This document shows positions 36,101 to 48,100 of a stretch of DNA of 64,000 bases, piece after piece; the stretch's first letter is position 1; each line of letters begins with the position of its first letter. The notes under the pieces are model-generated. The model did no database searches, was not told the DNA's origin, and saw only the letters and a program-made list of their open reading frames with translations. A program made the translations under genes and the position numbers. Origin of the DNA: Mnemiopsis leidyi (Eukaryota; Ctenophora; Tentaculata; Lobata; Bolinopsidae); contig JH153850.1 of NCBI GenBank assembly GCA_000226015.1, positions 363,999 to 427,998 on the forward strand, in the 5' to 3' direction.

Positions 36101-39100
36101 CATCCCTTATACGGACACAACTGTCGACTGTCTAGCCGCCCCAGGCGGCAGCAGCACCACTGACACTATGTTGTTGCATTGCTAAACGACCAGATGGCTG
36201 TAAAATCACTTAACTTCGTGAACAATGTGAAGTGTTACCCACGTTGAAAACAATTTCGTTCCGTTTGATCTAACTTCTTGTCAGTAGATGGGGGGGGGAG
36301 TGTAATCCTCAGTCTAAGGAGAAACCTATCGTTTAACGTTTTTAAATTTCCGGTGCACCAACCAAAGAGTTTAGTTTGGTGCGGCCAGCCGGCGATAAAC
36401 AGTGTTTACCGAACTTCTCGTCTTTGCGTTGATGCGAGCGTCGAACTTACAGTTTACATTGATTAGATGTAAGGGCGGCGACACTCTACATAAAGCTAAT
36501 TCAGGGCCAATAAAAAACACCGGGAAGTCCGAAGTTGAGGTCCAGGAACAGCTGGATGATGCATCATCAAATTTACTGCACTGCAGGCATCCCCCGATTT
36601 CTTTGAGGTCGTGTCGCTCAAAGAAACGCCGCGTACACCGCGATGAACGCCACAAAAAACTTTTACAGACGAAAAGATCAGTGAAGATAAAACGGACATT
36701 GGGGTACACGAAGATGTTCCACATCGAACTAACATAGCAACAAACACCGATCATAGAGCTTGTGTGTGCGTGAAAGGGACAGAAAGATAAATATATAGCT
36801 AAATAGATGGGTGTATCGAAGGATCAACCAAGCTACATGATGTGTACGAAGCAGATATTTGAACGGACACGATTTCCACTGATAGTCAATTCAGAAAATT
36901 CATGGACCGGCACCGTGCCGAGTAGGGTATGATCCGTGGTTGATCCTCCGGCCCATCCACAACATAACACACCCATTAACAATCAGTACACACCTCTGGG
37001 AGTCGAGCTTGCTCGAAATGAGGACCTGAAAAAGGCCCCCTCCCCACTTGAAACCACATTCATAACACACTCACAGTGCACGACACTTGGCTTTGTTAGG
37101 ATCCCATTAATAGCACATACATACTGTGTGTGCAGATAAGCAGATACGAGATAATAACCGATTGATCACTGCAGATAGACATGCAAGAAATTCCAGTGCT
37201 GTCATAGGGCCGGTAGCTCAATTGGTAGAGCACTCATCTAGACAACGAAGAGGTTGTCGGATCATACCCGACTCGGAACGGTGCCCGTCCATGAAAACAC
37301 GGATTGAAGATTCCAAGAAAATTGAAATAATGCAAGGTGCTTTTCAGTGAGGGTAGCAGACCATGCTGGGTATGGAGCAGCTTGAATTAGGGAGCGTATA
37401 GCCATTGTTATGTCTAGCAGTTTAGCAGCGGAGACCCTCGTCAGCCAGTGTTTTGACGGCGGAACAAACACGGTAGATCTCTCTACGGTTTGCAACATAG
37501 TATGTCACTGTTTAGCATAACCCCAAAATCGCAGCTATAATTTCGTGGCAGAAGGACGCCATGCAGATGTGGCTAAATAGTTAAGCAAGATAAACTGTGC
37601 ATATGTCACAGAGCTTTGGATTCAGGATCTCTCAAGCGCGAACACGGCGACATAGCTTGTGCTCTCATGTTTTACTATAGTCGCAAAGTCAAGCACAACG
37701 TTAGTAGAGACCAAGCAACTGAACAAGGTAGAGCGATGAGAAAATATATTACTCGGAATGTCTGAAACTATAAGGGTTTTGAGGTTTTCTACCTGGAATT
37801 TTGTTTTATTCGCACTTCAAAGAGCGTAATTTTTGCTCAAGTCTAAGTCAAACAGGTTTTTTGGTAACCATCCGCCAGACTTGCAACGAATCAGTTTTTT
37901 TCCTCTTCGGCTACATAACAATATTTTCTGAAGTTTTGAGCAGCAGGGTAAGTTTTTATGCAGGACGATATCATCCATTTTAGGATTGGTATTGATAGGA
38001 GAATGATTGTCGGATGTTTAGTCCCAAATATGCGAACACCAACATTAGTTATAGGATAATGTATGTGAAAGTCAGCAAAGTGCCAAGAAAATTTCCTGAT
38101 TGATTTCGCAAACCATTATCTTATCCAATTATAGGTGAAACACTCCCCATAATATATAACAGCGCCCGAGTTCCCAATTCGGCACAAATATTGCGACTGG
38201 CCCTCAGATTAATGCAAATGATAATACACTACTAAGCAATCGCCAATCGCCCCAACTATAATGAGTCACTGCATATTCAGCCGAGTGCTAAGTTTTACAC
38301 AAACAATAGAACTTTCTCTAATCCCATGCGGTGCGAATCTAGACCTCGGTCATCTACTCCCGTTGGATCATCGTGAAGGAATTAAGGCTCAAAATTAGAA
38401 ACCAAGTCTACCGCAGATTCAATGCCGTATGCAATGTGACTTCATCATTGACTTCTTGTGTGTTAGTGTATTCCGCGACATCATCATATCACTGAATTAG
38501 CCGAGGCGATTAATCACCATTTTATTTTTAGAGCCAGCCACATCTGTAGAAAAATTAGAATCGTCTGGTAAGCTTCCATTCAAACCTATCACTCGGAAAA
38601 ATAGAGCGAAACACGTAGGCCGTGAACTTGAGGTGAAAGGAATTAAATTTTCCGAAAATGATTGATAAATGGCTAAGCAGGTGGTTTAAAATATAGTGGC
38701 CATTAAACCATTTCTGGTTGCATAAATTTTGAGTGCTTAAGTTTTGAAAATTCGATAATTTGCTGCAAGGAAATAAATTATGCGGAGGAGTTTTAAATGG
38801 GTTTCTGATATTGGGCCAAATGATACCACATAAAAAGGCAGTGCAATCTTGTTGCTGCTTTAGACACTGATACAAAACATATGTAAGAAAAGCCTTCAAT
38901 TTTTTATCCAATAAAAATGAATTAAATGAAACAAAATGAAGTCTAAGTCTCAGGACAGGTTAACATCCTTTATCTCGACCAAGTGAAGCTTGTCTCGAAT
39001 GCCATTGTCACTGGTTTTCAGCCCAGACGGATTAACTAACAAAGTTATAAGACCGAGTACCAAACCAAGAAAACATAAAATTTGGGAACAATTGAGCCCT

Positions 39101-42100
39101 GTCTCTATCCTGCAGCCGCCGCGTACCATTAAAACCGTGCTCCTTTATAAATTTTAATGTTGCACCGTTGCCTGGGTCGACGTTGAGACAACACGTGAGA
39201 AACTCTCATAAAGGCGTCCTATAAACCGGCTGATACATCTGCAACAGTACAACTATCTAAAGTAAAATAATCAATGAACCAAAGCTGAAATAAAAGAGCA
39301 TGCCATTCACTCAGGGGATCAGGGTTAAACGGCATTTTAAAAACAACATAACTCCACCATCTTAATTGCTGGATAACTTTTTCATCCGAAGGATACGCCA
39401 TAACTCCGATCCATCGAATTAGCTAAATGGTACCTTTCTCGCCGAGGAATAAGGTATTTTAAACTTTACAACGCGACTAACAACTTCACTGTTGGCAATT
39501 GGCAAACCATTTCATTACAATCGACAAAATGACATCATAATTCCTGAGATCCACCAAGTTCAGTCACGTTTCCAGTCATAAAACAATACAGAGGCAGCGG
39601 TAAAGTGGTAAAAAACCTTACCAAGGAAGCTGTTTCAACAGTCGACGACGGATTCTTAGAGATCACCCAATAACCAGGACACTTTGGTAGGGTCTCTCCT
39701 TGGAGTTACCGTCTCACTGAGCCTCTGGACTTCGACCGTGTATTTATTTATTTATGATAAAGTGGTTGACAAGAAAATCGCTTGTAATGCTAGCTAAGTT
39801 TGGATCGTCTGCTAACATTATGACAAATCATGCAAATTGAGCAAATGGTAGTGTTGTGAATCCCCTGCCAGAGGAGAGAAACTACTTTTTAGGTTTTTAC
39901 AGTACTAAGAAGTGTAACAAAAAAGCAATACCCGGTAAATATTGAGACAACCCCAAAATGACACAACACCAGAACAATAACAAGGTCAAGTGTGACTCGA
40001 CAATTGCGACACCAAGTGAAAGAGACAGAGAATTGCGACACAAGAACCGGAAGGTAGCAGTGCTGTGCCTCAATATTGCTACCTCTCTTCCTGTTCCCAA
40101 TGTAAAACTACAAGAACGCCCTATCTTGGGCGCTTAACTGACAGAATCGCACGCCGTCTTCTACTTTATCAGTTTATCACACATAAAGCCAGTCCCAGCT
40201 CAGACGCCTGAATATACGTCCTGGAAACGTTAGTAGTGCATTGAAATTTGAAAAGAAAGCAACCCAAGGTTATCTTGGCACGCTTTCTACTTCATCGCGA
40301 TCGCTAGACAATTTAAATCAGGAAGCTGCAGATTTTGTATAGAGCACGAACGTGGTACATGGTCATGATCTAAGACGGTCTTATTCGCAACGTTTTGTAA
40401 TCACAGAAAAGGGTTTAAAGTTAATCCCTTTTTTACAAATATACGTTTCTATTTTCTAGACGCAATTTAAAATATATTTGAATCCGCGAAGTTTTCAACT
40501 TTTTAGAAAACAGTTCCAACTTGATAGTTACGTGATTCGTTGCCGAACTGCAATTTTGAAAAATTTGACTCTATGTTTCGGACCTTAAATTAACAGTAAA
40601 GTGTGACCAAAATTTTTCAAAATGCCATGGGGCCTGGAGGCTCAAGGACACCTTGTAGATAAGGTGTCACCAGGCCAACCAAGGGGGAGAATGGGGGCGC
40701 TGCTTTCGGCAACCTTCGTGCCCGAGAGAAGGCTCCCCTAGTTTGGGTTGGTTGCATATTTACAAAAAACTCTTTTTGTCGATAAACTAACTAGCTCGAT
40801 GTTAGACGTCAGAAAAATGGAAATCGCATCCTCATATCGACACCTCTCTCTTTTATATCGAACAGTTTGCTGATTGATAATTACTGCGATCAAATAAGCC
40901 AAAAAGCAAGTATTTGGCAGCTATTGGTGTTCGAGTATCTACCATTTACATTTAAACAGCAAATGTTTGTTTGTTTGTTTGAAAACCGGTTTGACCACCG
41001 GTACCCATAGGGGCATTTAAAACCAATGTATAAAATCATATGTATCATATCTAATCCCCGCAGGGCACACGTCATAATAAATCTATGCAATAGGATTGCA
41101 AGTCGAACCACAAAAACCTGAACCTTAATGTGCAAAGCTAGAACTGTATATTGCAAGGGCTGTGCAGCCCTGCTAGCTCAACAATTCATAGCAAGAGCTT
41201 ACCTAAACTTACAGATAATGACTTGCAAGAACTACCTAAAAAAATTAAGACCTGTACCTTCAAACTTCCTATAAATTATAATAAATAAGTAGGCTAAAAA
41301 CTTGACTTAAATCGTTACACTCGAAANNNNNNNNNNNNNNNNNNNNNNNNNNNNNNNNNNNNNNNNNNNNNNNNNNNNNNNNNNNNNNNNNNNNNNNNNN
41401 NNNNNNNNNNNNNNNNNNNNNNNNNNNNNNNNNNNNNNNNNNNNNNNNNNNNNNNNNNNNNNNNNNNNNNNNNNNNNNNNNNNNNNNNNNNNNNNNNNNN
41501 NNNNNNNNNNNNNNNNNNNNNNNNNNNNNNNNNNNNNNNNNNNNNNNNNNNNNNNNNNNNNNNNNNNNNNNNNNNNNNNNNNNNNNNNNNNNNNNNNNNN
41601 NNNNNNNNNNNNNNNNNNTTTGATTTTAGCGGGAGATAATCCACTGCTCACGCTTTTACTCTTCACAACATCGCTGAAGGATTTCATTTCCGATTGCACA
41701 GTCTCCTTGACCTCCTCAAGTTTAACCGACTTGCACTTAATGAGTTCGTTCTTTGTTTGAATGAGATCTGATTTCTGTTCATCAATCTTCTCGCAGGCTG
41801 ATCTCAAGACCATCTTAGAGTCACATATCAAAGTCCCCATCTGAAGAACGATAGCGGTCAATAGCTCCTTCGTCACGCTTTTATGCTTAAATAGATCAGA
41901 AGTTAGATCCTGAAGCTTTCCACATCTCAGTTTAGCTGAAATTGTGTCCGATAAGTTCTCTACCTTAGATTCCAGTTCGTGTAGAGCGCTGACAGAGAAT
42001 TCCATGATGTGTAAATCCTTGCTTAAACCGGGCTACACAGTAAACGCAGTGCAATTACCACATTTACTGATAAGAGACAAACTGATATCAACACACAAGT

Positions 42101-45100
42101 TAAAAGATTGATTGCACACGACAAATAAACTCGGTAGTTTCTATTGTTAGCTAGCACGATTTTTCTGCAAATCAATATATTTTTCGATAAAATTTTGAAT
42201 ATGGGAGTATGAAGAACTGATTCAACTTAGTCACGAGAAGTTGCTAATTAACGTAATAGATAAACCAAATGTAATTGTAGCTAATTTACCAAGCTTGGCT
42301 CTGAAATATTTTTCGTCTTATCATAACGTTGAAAAGTCTACATCGATTTAAATTCTACTTTTTATATGATAAGAACTATTTTTAAGTCCTGCGAAAGTGG
42401 AGGTTACACTTACAACTGTACCCCTTACAAAAAATTTATAGTTGTTTTATTTATATTGGGCTTACAAACAAGAAGAAACATAGTCAAATGAACGGACATC
42501 CACACAATGCAAATGGTAAGCTATAATGCCGTCGTGGGTTATCATATTATCAATTCTGGTGTAGTCGTGAAGTATTATTAAGTCTCATAGAAGAATCTGA
42601 TTGTTCAAAATTTCTTGTTTTCTCTGAGTAGACTAGGACAAGGGACACATGTTGTTAATTGGTATTCACTTTCCGATGTTAAACATCAGAATCATACTGA
42701 AATACTAAAGAATTAGAAATATACTGAAGATAGACTTTGTTGTTGTATACAAAGTACGATTTGCCGAGTGTTGTTTCTAACTTAGTACTTGTGTATCTGA
42801 GAGGTGCAGACCGTAGGTGTTGATGGAGCTCTTGTTTTCTTTGGTGAATTCAAGTACATCTTCGATTGCAGTGTGTACATTGATGTTAGTGTAAAGAGCC
42901 ACTACGTCCGCAGTAAAGAATTTTAAGTTCTTGAAAGTTTTTAGTTTTTACCGGTTATGTACAAATTCCGTCGAATATTTTATAGTTTTATCTTATCTTT
43001 TAGTCTCTTCAGTATATTTCTAATTTCCTCGTATCTCAGTATGATTATGATGTTGAACATCGGAACATGATTACCAGTTAACAACTTGTGTCCCTTGTCC
43101 GAGTCTACTCAGAGAAAACAAGAAATTTTGACCAATCATATTATCAATTCGGAAAACGAACAACGGTATAGACTGGAGCAAGATGTTTGGTGCGGCGTAC
43201 TATGACAATTAGTAGTTAACAGCTAAGCTGGTAAACAAGTCTTGGAGGAGTCGCGAGGCACGTTCTAAAGAGACAAGCTAGACCAAGTGACGGTCTAAAG
43301 AGACATGCCAGGGAAGGAATTCCCAGAATCGTCCAGAGTAGAAGGAGGAGGATAAGGATTATGAGGAAAGTTAAAATTATGAACTTTTTTATGTGCACCA
43401 AATTGTTGGTTGATAAAGAAATATTCTCTTCGGGATGAAATGTTCTTTGAACTAGCTCCCAAATCTAGCTCTGAAGTAATTCCACAGAACCTGCAGGAAA
43501 TATGGGTCCAAAAAATCAAAGCCAGGCCACAGTATAGGCCCAGCTACACTAATACACGGTACCACTTCGGCTAGGAAATAAACGAAATTACACGGGCAAA
43601 TAGCCATTTTGGCATTGCCGACTTCCGTATATAATGTTGGTACAACGACAATAATCTATGGCTTAGGCCATATATTATACATTCTACAAGAAGGGCCGGA
43701 CTACACGTTCAGTCGGCGGGACGCGGACTTGGTCCTTAGATACGTGCACTGCAGTAACAGTTAATCACGTATGAATATAAAAAGTTTCTTTCCGGACAGC
43801 GTCCGCTTTATTGAGATATGATGAAAATTGAAGATAAGATATTGTGTTCTTGAAATAAATCCCTTCTACACAGATTTTAAGAAACACTGATTACTGATAA
43901 AAACCCTGTTAAGAGATATATTACTGGAGAAACTTACTAAACTATAAATACAAATAATTCATAAATATAACCAAGTGAGGCGAAATATGGATATGTCTTG
44001 TATTCTGGATCGTTTGTTATACATTATTTATGGAATATCCCCGTATAAAGCAAACAGTATAAAGTGACGTGACACTAACACCAAAATATTAACACTCAAA
44101 ATCGACCTTAGCTTGGACTCCCGCAAAAAATTGCACTAAAATCAATACAATGTCTATGTATCTAGACGTGCCGTGCACTAGAATAGCTAGCTGCGGAGCA
44201 AGACGCTTGTAAGTTTAAAGTTATAAGCTAAGTATAATATTACCCTTAAACGTAGACATGGCGAGGCTAGGTGATAGAGATAAGGGGCACGTAGCGAGGC
44301 TAGGTGATAGAGATAAGGGGCACGTAGCGAGGCTAGGTGATAGAGATAAGGGGCACGTAGCGAGGCTAGGTGATAGAGATAAGGGACACGTAGCGAGGCT
44401 AGGTGATAGAGATAAGGGGCACGTAGCGAGGCTAGGTGATAGAGATAAGGGACACGTAGCGAGGCTAGGTGATAGAGATAAGGGACATGTAGCGAGGCTA
44501 GGTGATAGAGATAAGGGACACGTAGCCTGGCTAGGTGATAGAGATGAAGGTAAAAGGGGCACGTGGCAGCTCAAATAAATAAGCACTTGCTAAACACGGT
44601 CGACGATGCTTTTCAAAAGTTCATTGTCTGGGGCAGGCGAAGTGTCCGAAAATCACAAGTGTAATATTAAATATCGGAGAAAGAAGGCATATTTCACGAA
44701 TTTAGTGTGGTTAAGAACAATAGCAGGGGTACGAAGGGGTAGTAGGGAAAGAGGGAACATAATCAAACTCATATAACGTCGGAACAGGGGGCATACAGCC
44801 TTGGTCACGTGGTGTAATTAATGGGTGCAAGGTTATGACAGGGCATATCCCCGACAGCAGTTCTAAAATTTGTGAATGTTCGGTTGTTTCACTGGTTAAC
44901 TAATTTGGGCAGTATGAGAGGGGCGAAAATAAACGATAAACAAAGACCAGCATGATCGCCGGGCGACACCCTGGCACCAGGGACTCGGAGTATAACAAAG
45001 CCTCACATTCGACAGAGAGACATAGAACACATCTTCGCCAATAGCCGTCACGAACTTCTAGGTTGCTTGAAAGATCTTTTCTCGGTTCCATTTCCAACAG

Positions 45101-48100
45101 GATTCTTAAAATGAATGATTGATTTAAGATCTGCAGTTAGGGTAACCATACTGATTGTTTAATAGCAAGGGTCAAATATTGCCCTAAACAATAAGTGAAG
45201 AGCATCTCATCGGCAGAAATTTTTCCAGCTTAACTTTGGTTGGCGGTATTTATGCTGGTTTAATCCCTCAAACGCTTTTTGGTGAGCGTTTTCAAATATC
45301 AAATTAATTTGTCTGATTGACCGATTTTTTTACATAAATGGTTTATAACTAATAGTATGATATAAATTATAATACTATCTTAGTGTACCAGTACCACTAA
45401 CACTAAGTTCATCAAGAAGCGTAGCAGGCAAAATCTCACGGATATCTTTATGAATTTCATTGGCTAGTTAAAAGTTATTACTAGAATTATTGATTAAGTC
45501 CGACCATAAAGGAAAAAGAAAGTTCAAGTTATTGTTAGAGATTTATATCGGGATAGATATAGGTATTACGTTGAGGATTCAGTCTTTTAAGGCTCGATCG
45601 TGAGTGATTTATTGCGTTCGTGATTCGGTCCGTTAGGGTTCAGTCCGTAGGGGATTTAGCCCGTTAGCGTTTCATAACCGTTAACTAGGCATGCGCGACA
45701 TGAGTCGAAAAGTATTCGATACTGTAATAAACATCTTCAAGGTTATCGCTCATAATTATCTCATGACAGCTTTCTTAAAGTTTTAAGCTTTTTTCAAAGT
45801 AGGTAGTTTAACTAATCACAGATGCTTAACAAATTATGCACGTCTAACGAGCCTTGAAAGAGGATTTAATCATACAGCCGGTGTAAAGTGGTGCTAATTG
45901 CTTCATTGAAAAGTCGGAGTGTATTCCAGAAAGTAGCAGACACCAGAGCAGAATTTCACTGTTCTCGCCAATTGTCAGCCACAGACACGGTAAACGATAA
46001 AAAGAATATTCCGACCCACTGAACAAACAAAAGGGGACCCGAAGGGCAAGAATAAACAAACACAAGGTGATGGGACGAGACGACATGCGTTGCGATTGTC
46101 CGTGTTACAATCTGAAACGAGCTCACGTATTTGCGAACCATTTCAAATAATTAACGAAGATTACAATCTGCGACTGAACCATACCAAGGAGACCGGCTAA
46201 TTTGTTATTGACCGTAAAAACTTCCCAATCCCCCTCTAATGAGAGGTGCTCCCGCGGCATTGAAAAAACCTAATTAGCTGGTGGCTAACAGCTCTACCGT
46301 ACAATAATTTAGAAATTACAGCACCCTGTGTTTTCTTGGAGCACTAAAATGTTAAGTATTGAGCAAACCTAATCAGGTCATTACGACCTGGATTCTTGAA
46401 GAGTGGGAGGATTGTGAACGAACTTATTTTGGTCCATTAGGAGTTTCACCTGTCACTTTCGTAAAAGTGTTATTGGTTCCTGATCTATTGACAATGTAAG
46501 ATATTAGCAACTCAATCGCCAAGCGAACTAGTGGCAAATATTTTAATTCTATCTACTGGTGATAAGTATAATGCTAATTCTATTTGTAAGTATTGAACAG
46601 CACCAAATATATTTCTAAAACTAAAACAAGGTTACTTTAATTATCAAGGGTCTCAAGGAGTCTAGCAGAGCTGAGTATATGTATTCAACATAAACAATAA
46701 CAGAGTCCAACTCAGCGAGAACTAAATAAACCAGCCGAACTGTGTTTGACCCCTTTGTTTCGCAGTTCAGTTTCTATTTAATGGAGCTACTTAGCATCAT
46801 ATTCAATAACAATTGATCGTCATATCGATCGATCCTCGGCGCTTTAACATGGACCGATGAGGATAAAGAAACATAAAGTTACGTGGGTAAATGATATTAC
46901 CATAAACAATCCACCGAATGAAAAATAAGTCAGTAAACGAATTTGCCCGAGTAGCAAGCTAAACGGACCAATCATGGGGCCCTTATATAACGAATAGGAG
47001 AAACAGGTACTCAGCTACTTGGACTCACCTCCAGAAGAGAGATGGTGAGGTTAGCTTCTTTCAACTTTCCGGATATGAGGGTCAAGTCTCGCTTGTATTG
47101 GTCTTGTATCTCGGCGGCATGTCCTTCTCGGTCTGCGGGAGTTGATTTGTTAATTGGATAATTTTATCCATAAATCAATCACAGCTTGGCTTCTGGATAA
47201 TCTCCATGTTTATTAGTATAATAAAAAACAAATGATGTTTTAAATAGAAAACAGTATTTTTAGCAAAAGGGCCACAAATCATTTTATCACGTGATTAAAC
47301 CAGTTAACAATGATAGTCGTATCTAAATCCTCATAGGTTAATTGCTATTACAGTGTAATGTGTCACAAAAATACCGTTCCTCGTTAATTGGTCCGTTCAG
47401 CTATAATTTTGGATAATTCCGCGCATATGATATATAGAACGATATCACAAAACTAAAAGATTCTTCAGAAATCATATCTTTTCTTCAATAAGTCCTCAAT
47501 CCTCTCATTCTCACCTTTCACCGAATTTAACACATTGAATCAATGTCTAATATTGCCGAGTTAGAAAGACAGAAATTTCATGCTCCGGGACGGTATAGTG
47601 TGTTAAATACATAGCGGCAACCGTAACTAAATCGTTCGTTTACCTTTTCTGGCGCGGCATCATAAGAGAGAGGGAGATGTTACAAATTTGTCGATCAAAC
47701 ACTTATAACGTTGATATGGAAAAGGCCCGCAGCGGAATTTCGTTGTTTACGTCTAATTACCGATCAAGTTAAGAAGAAGATCTGCCGGCAAGGTCTCTAC
47801 GTAACTGGGTAATTGACAAATTTGGCCGGAGGTAAAGCCCACAGAGCTGCCAGCTGTCGCGAACCGAAACATTAATAAATTGGCAATTCCATTGCTGAAT
47901 TGCTATTTGCTCCACCCGTTTAAAACCTCGCCGACAAATGCGATTTCCTCCGTAAATGCAGCGCTAATTTAATTTATGTTAGGACAATTTGTCCTCCAGC
48001 TGTACGAATAGTTCCACGACAGGTCTTGCCTAATAAATTGCGGATCGTCGGAATTTGTCTGTAAGATTCAAAGAAGCAAGGATTAGTCTATTTGTACTTG

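Larger units (their letters stand above)
26572..47028 (-). other. TRIP11 intron 23 upstream of the FLYWCH ORF
   Basis: About 20 kb with no further clear coding exon on either strand. It should contain the FLYWCH 5' leader exon and promoter. Distinct contents are listed separately: an E-box/CCAAT cluster, a 145-bp duplication, a tRNA-like SINE, a LINE ORF1-like fragment beside an N gap, a Penelope-like copy and a 33-bp minisatellite. Many conserved-looking but unassigned AT-rich stretches remain between them. A (CAT)n tract of about seven units lies at 29,313-29,334. Confidence 0.6.

Noticed and set aside
37208-37280. A working tRNA gene on the plus strand
   Set aside because: The B box is weak, the anticodon arm cannot be drawn and the acceptor stem does not close.
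40630-40760. A structured RNA or terminator at the hairpin GACACCTT...AAGGTGTC
   Set aside because: An 8-bp stem in a GC-richer patch is not enough, and no known RNA family is evident.
41307-42005. A 232-residue coding frame
   Set aside because: More than 90 of its codons are N. Only the part above 41,618 is real sequence.
41619-42005. An extra coiled-coil exon of TRIP11
   Set aside because: There is no acceptor at its start and no fitting donor, while exons 23 and 24 already join in phase. A LINE ORF1 explains it better.
44221-44586. Repetitive 121- and 106-residue proteins on both strands
   Set aside because: They are translations of a 33-bp minisatellite and have no start context or splice support.
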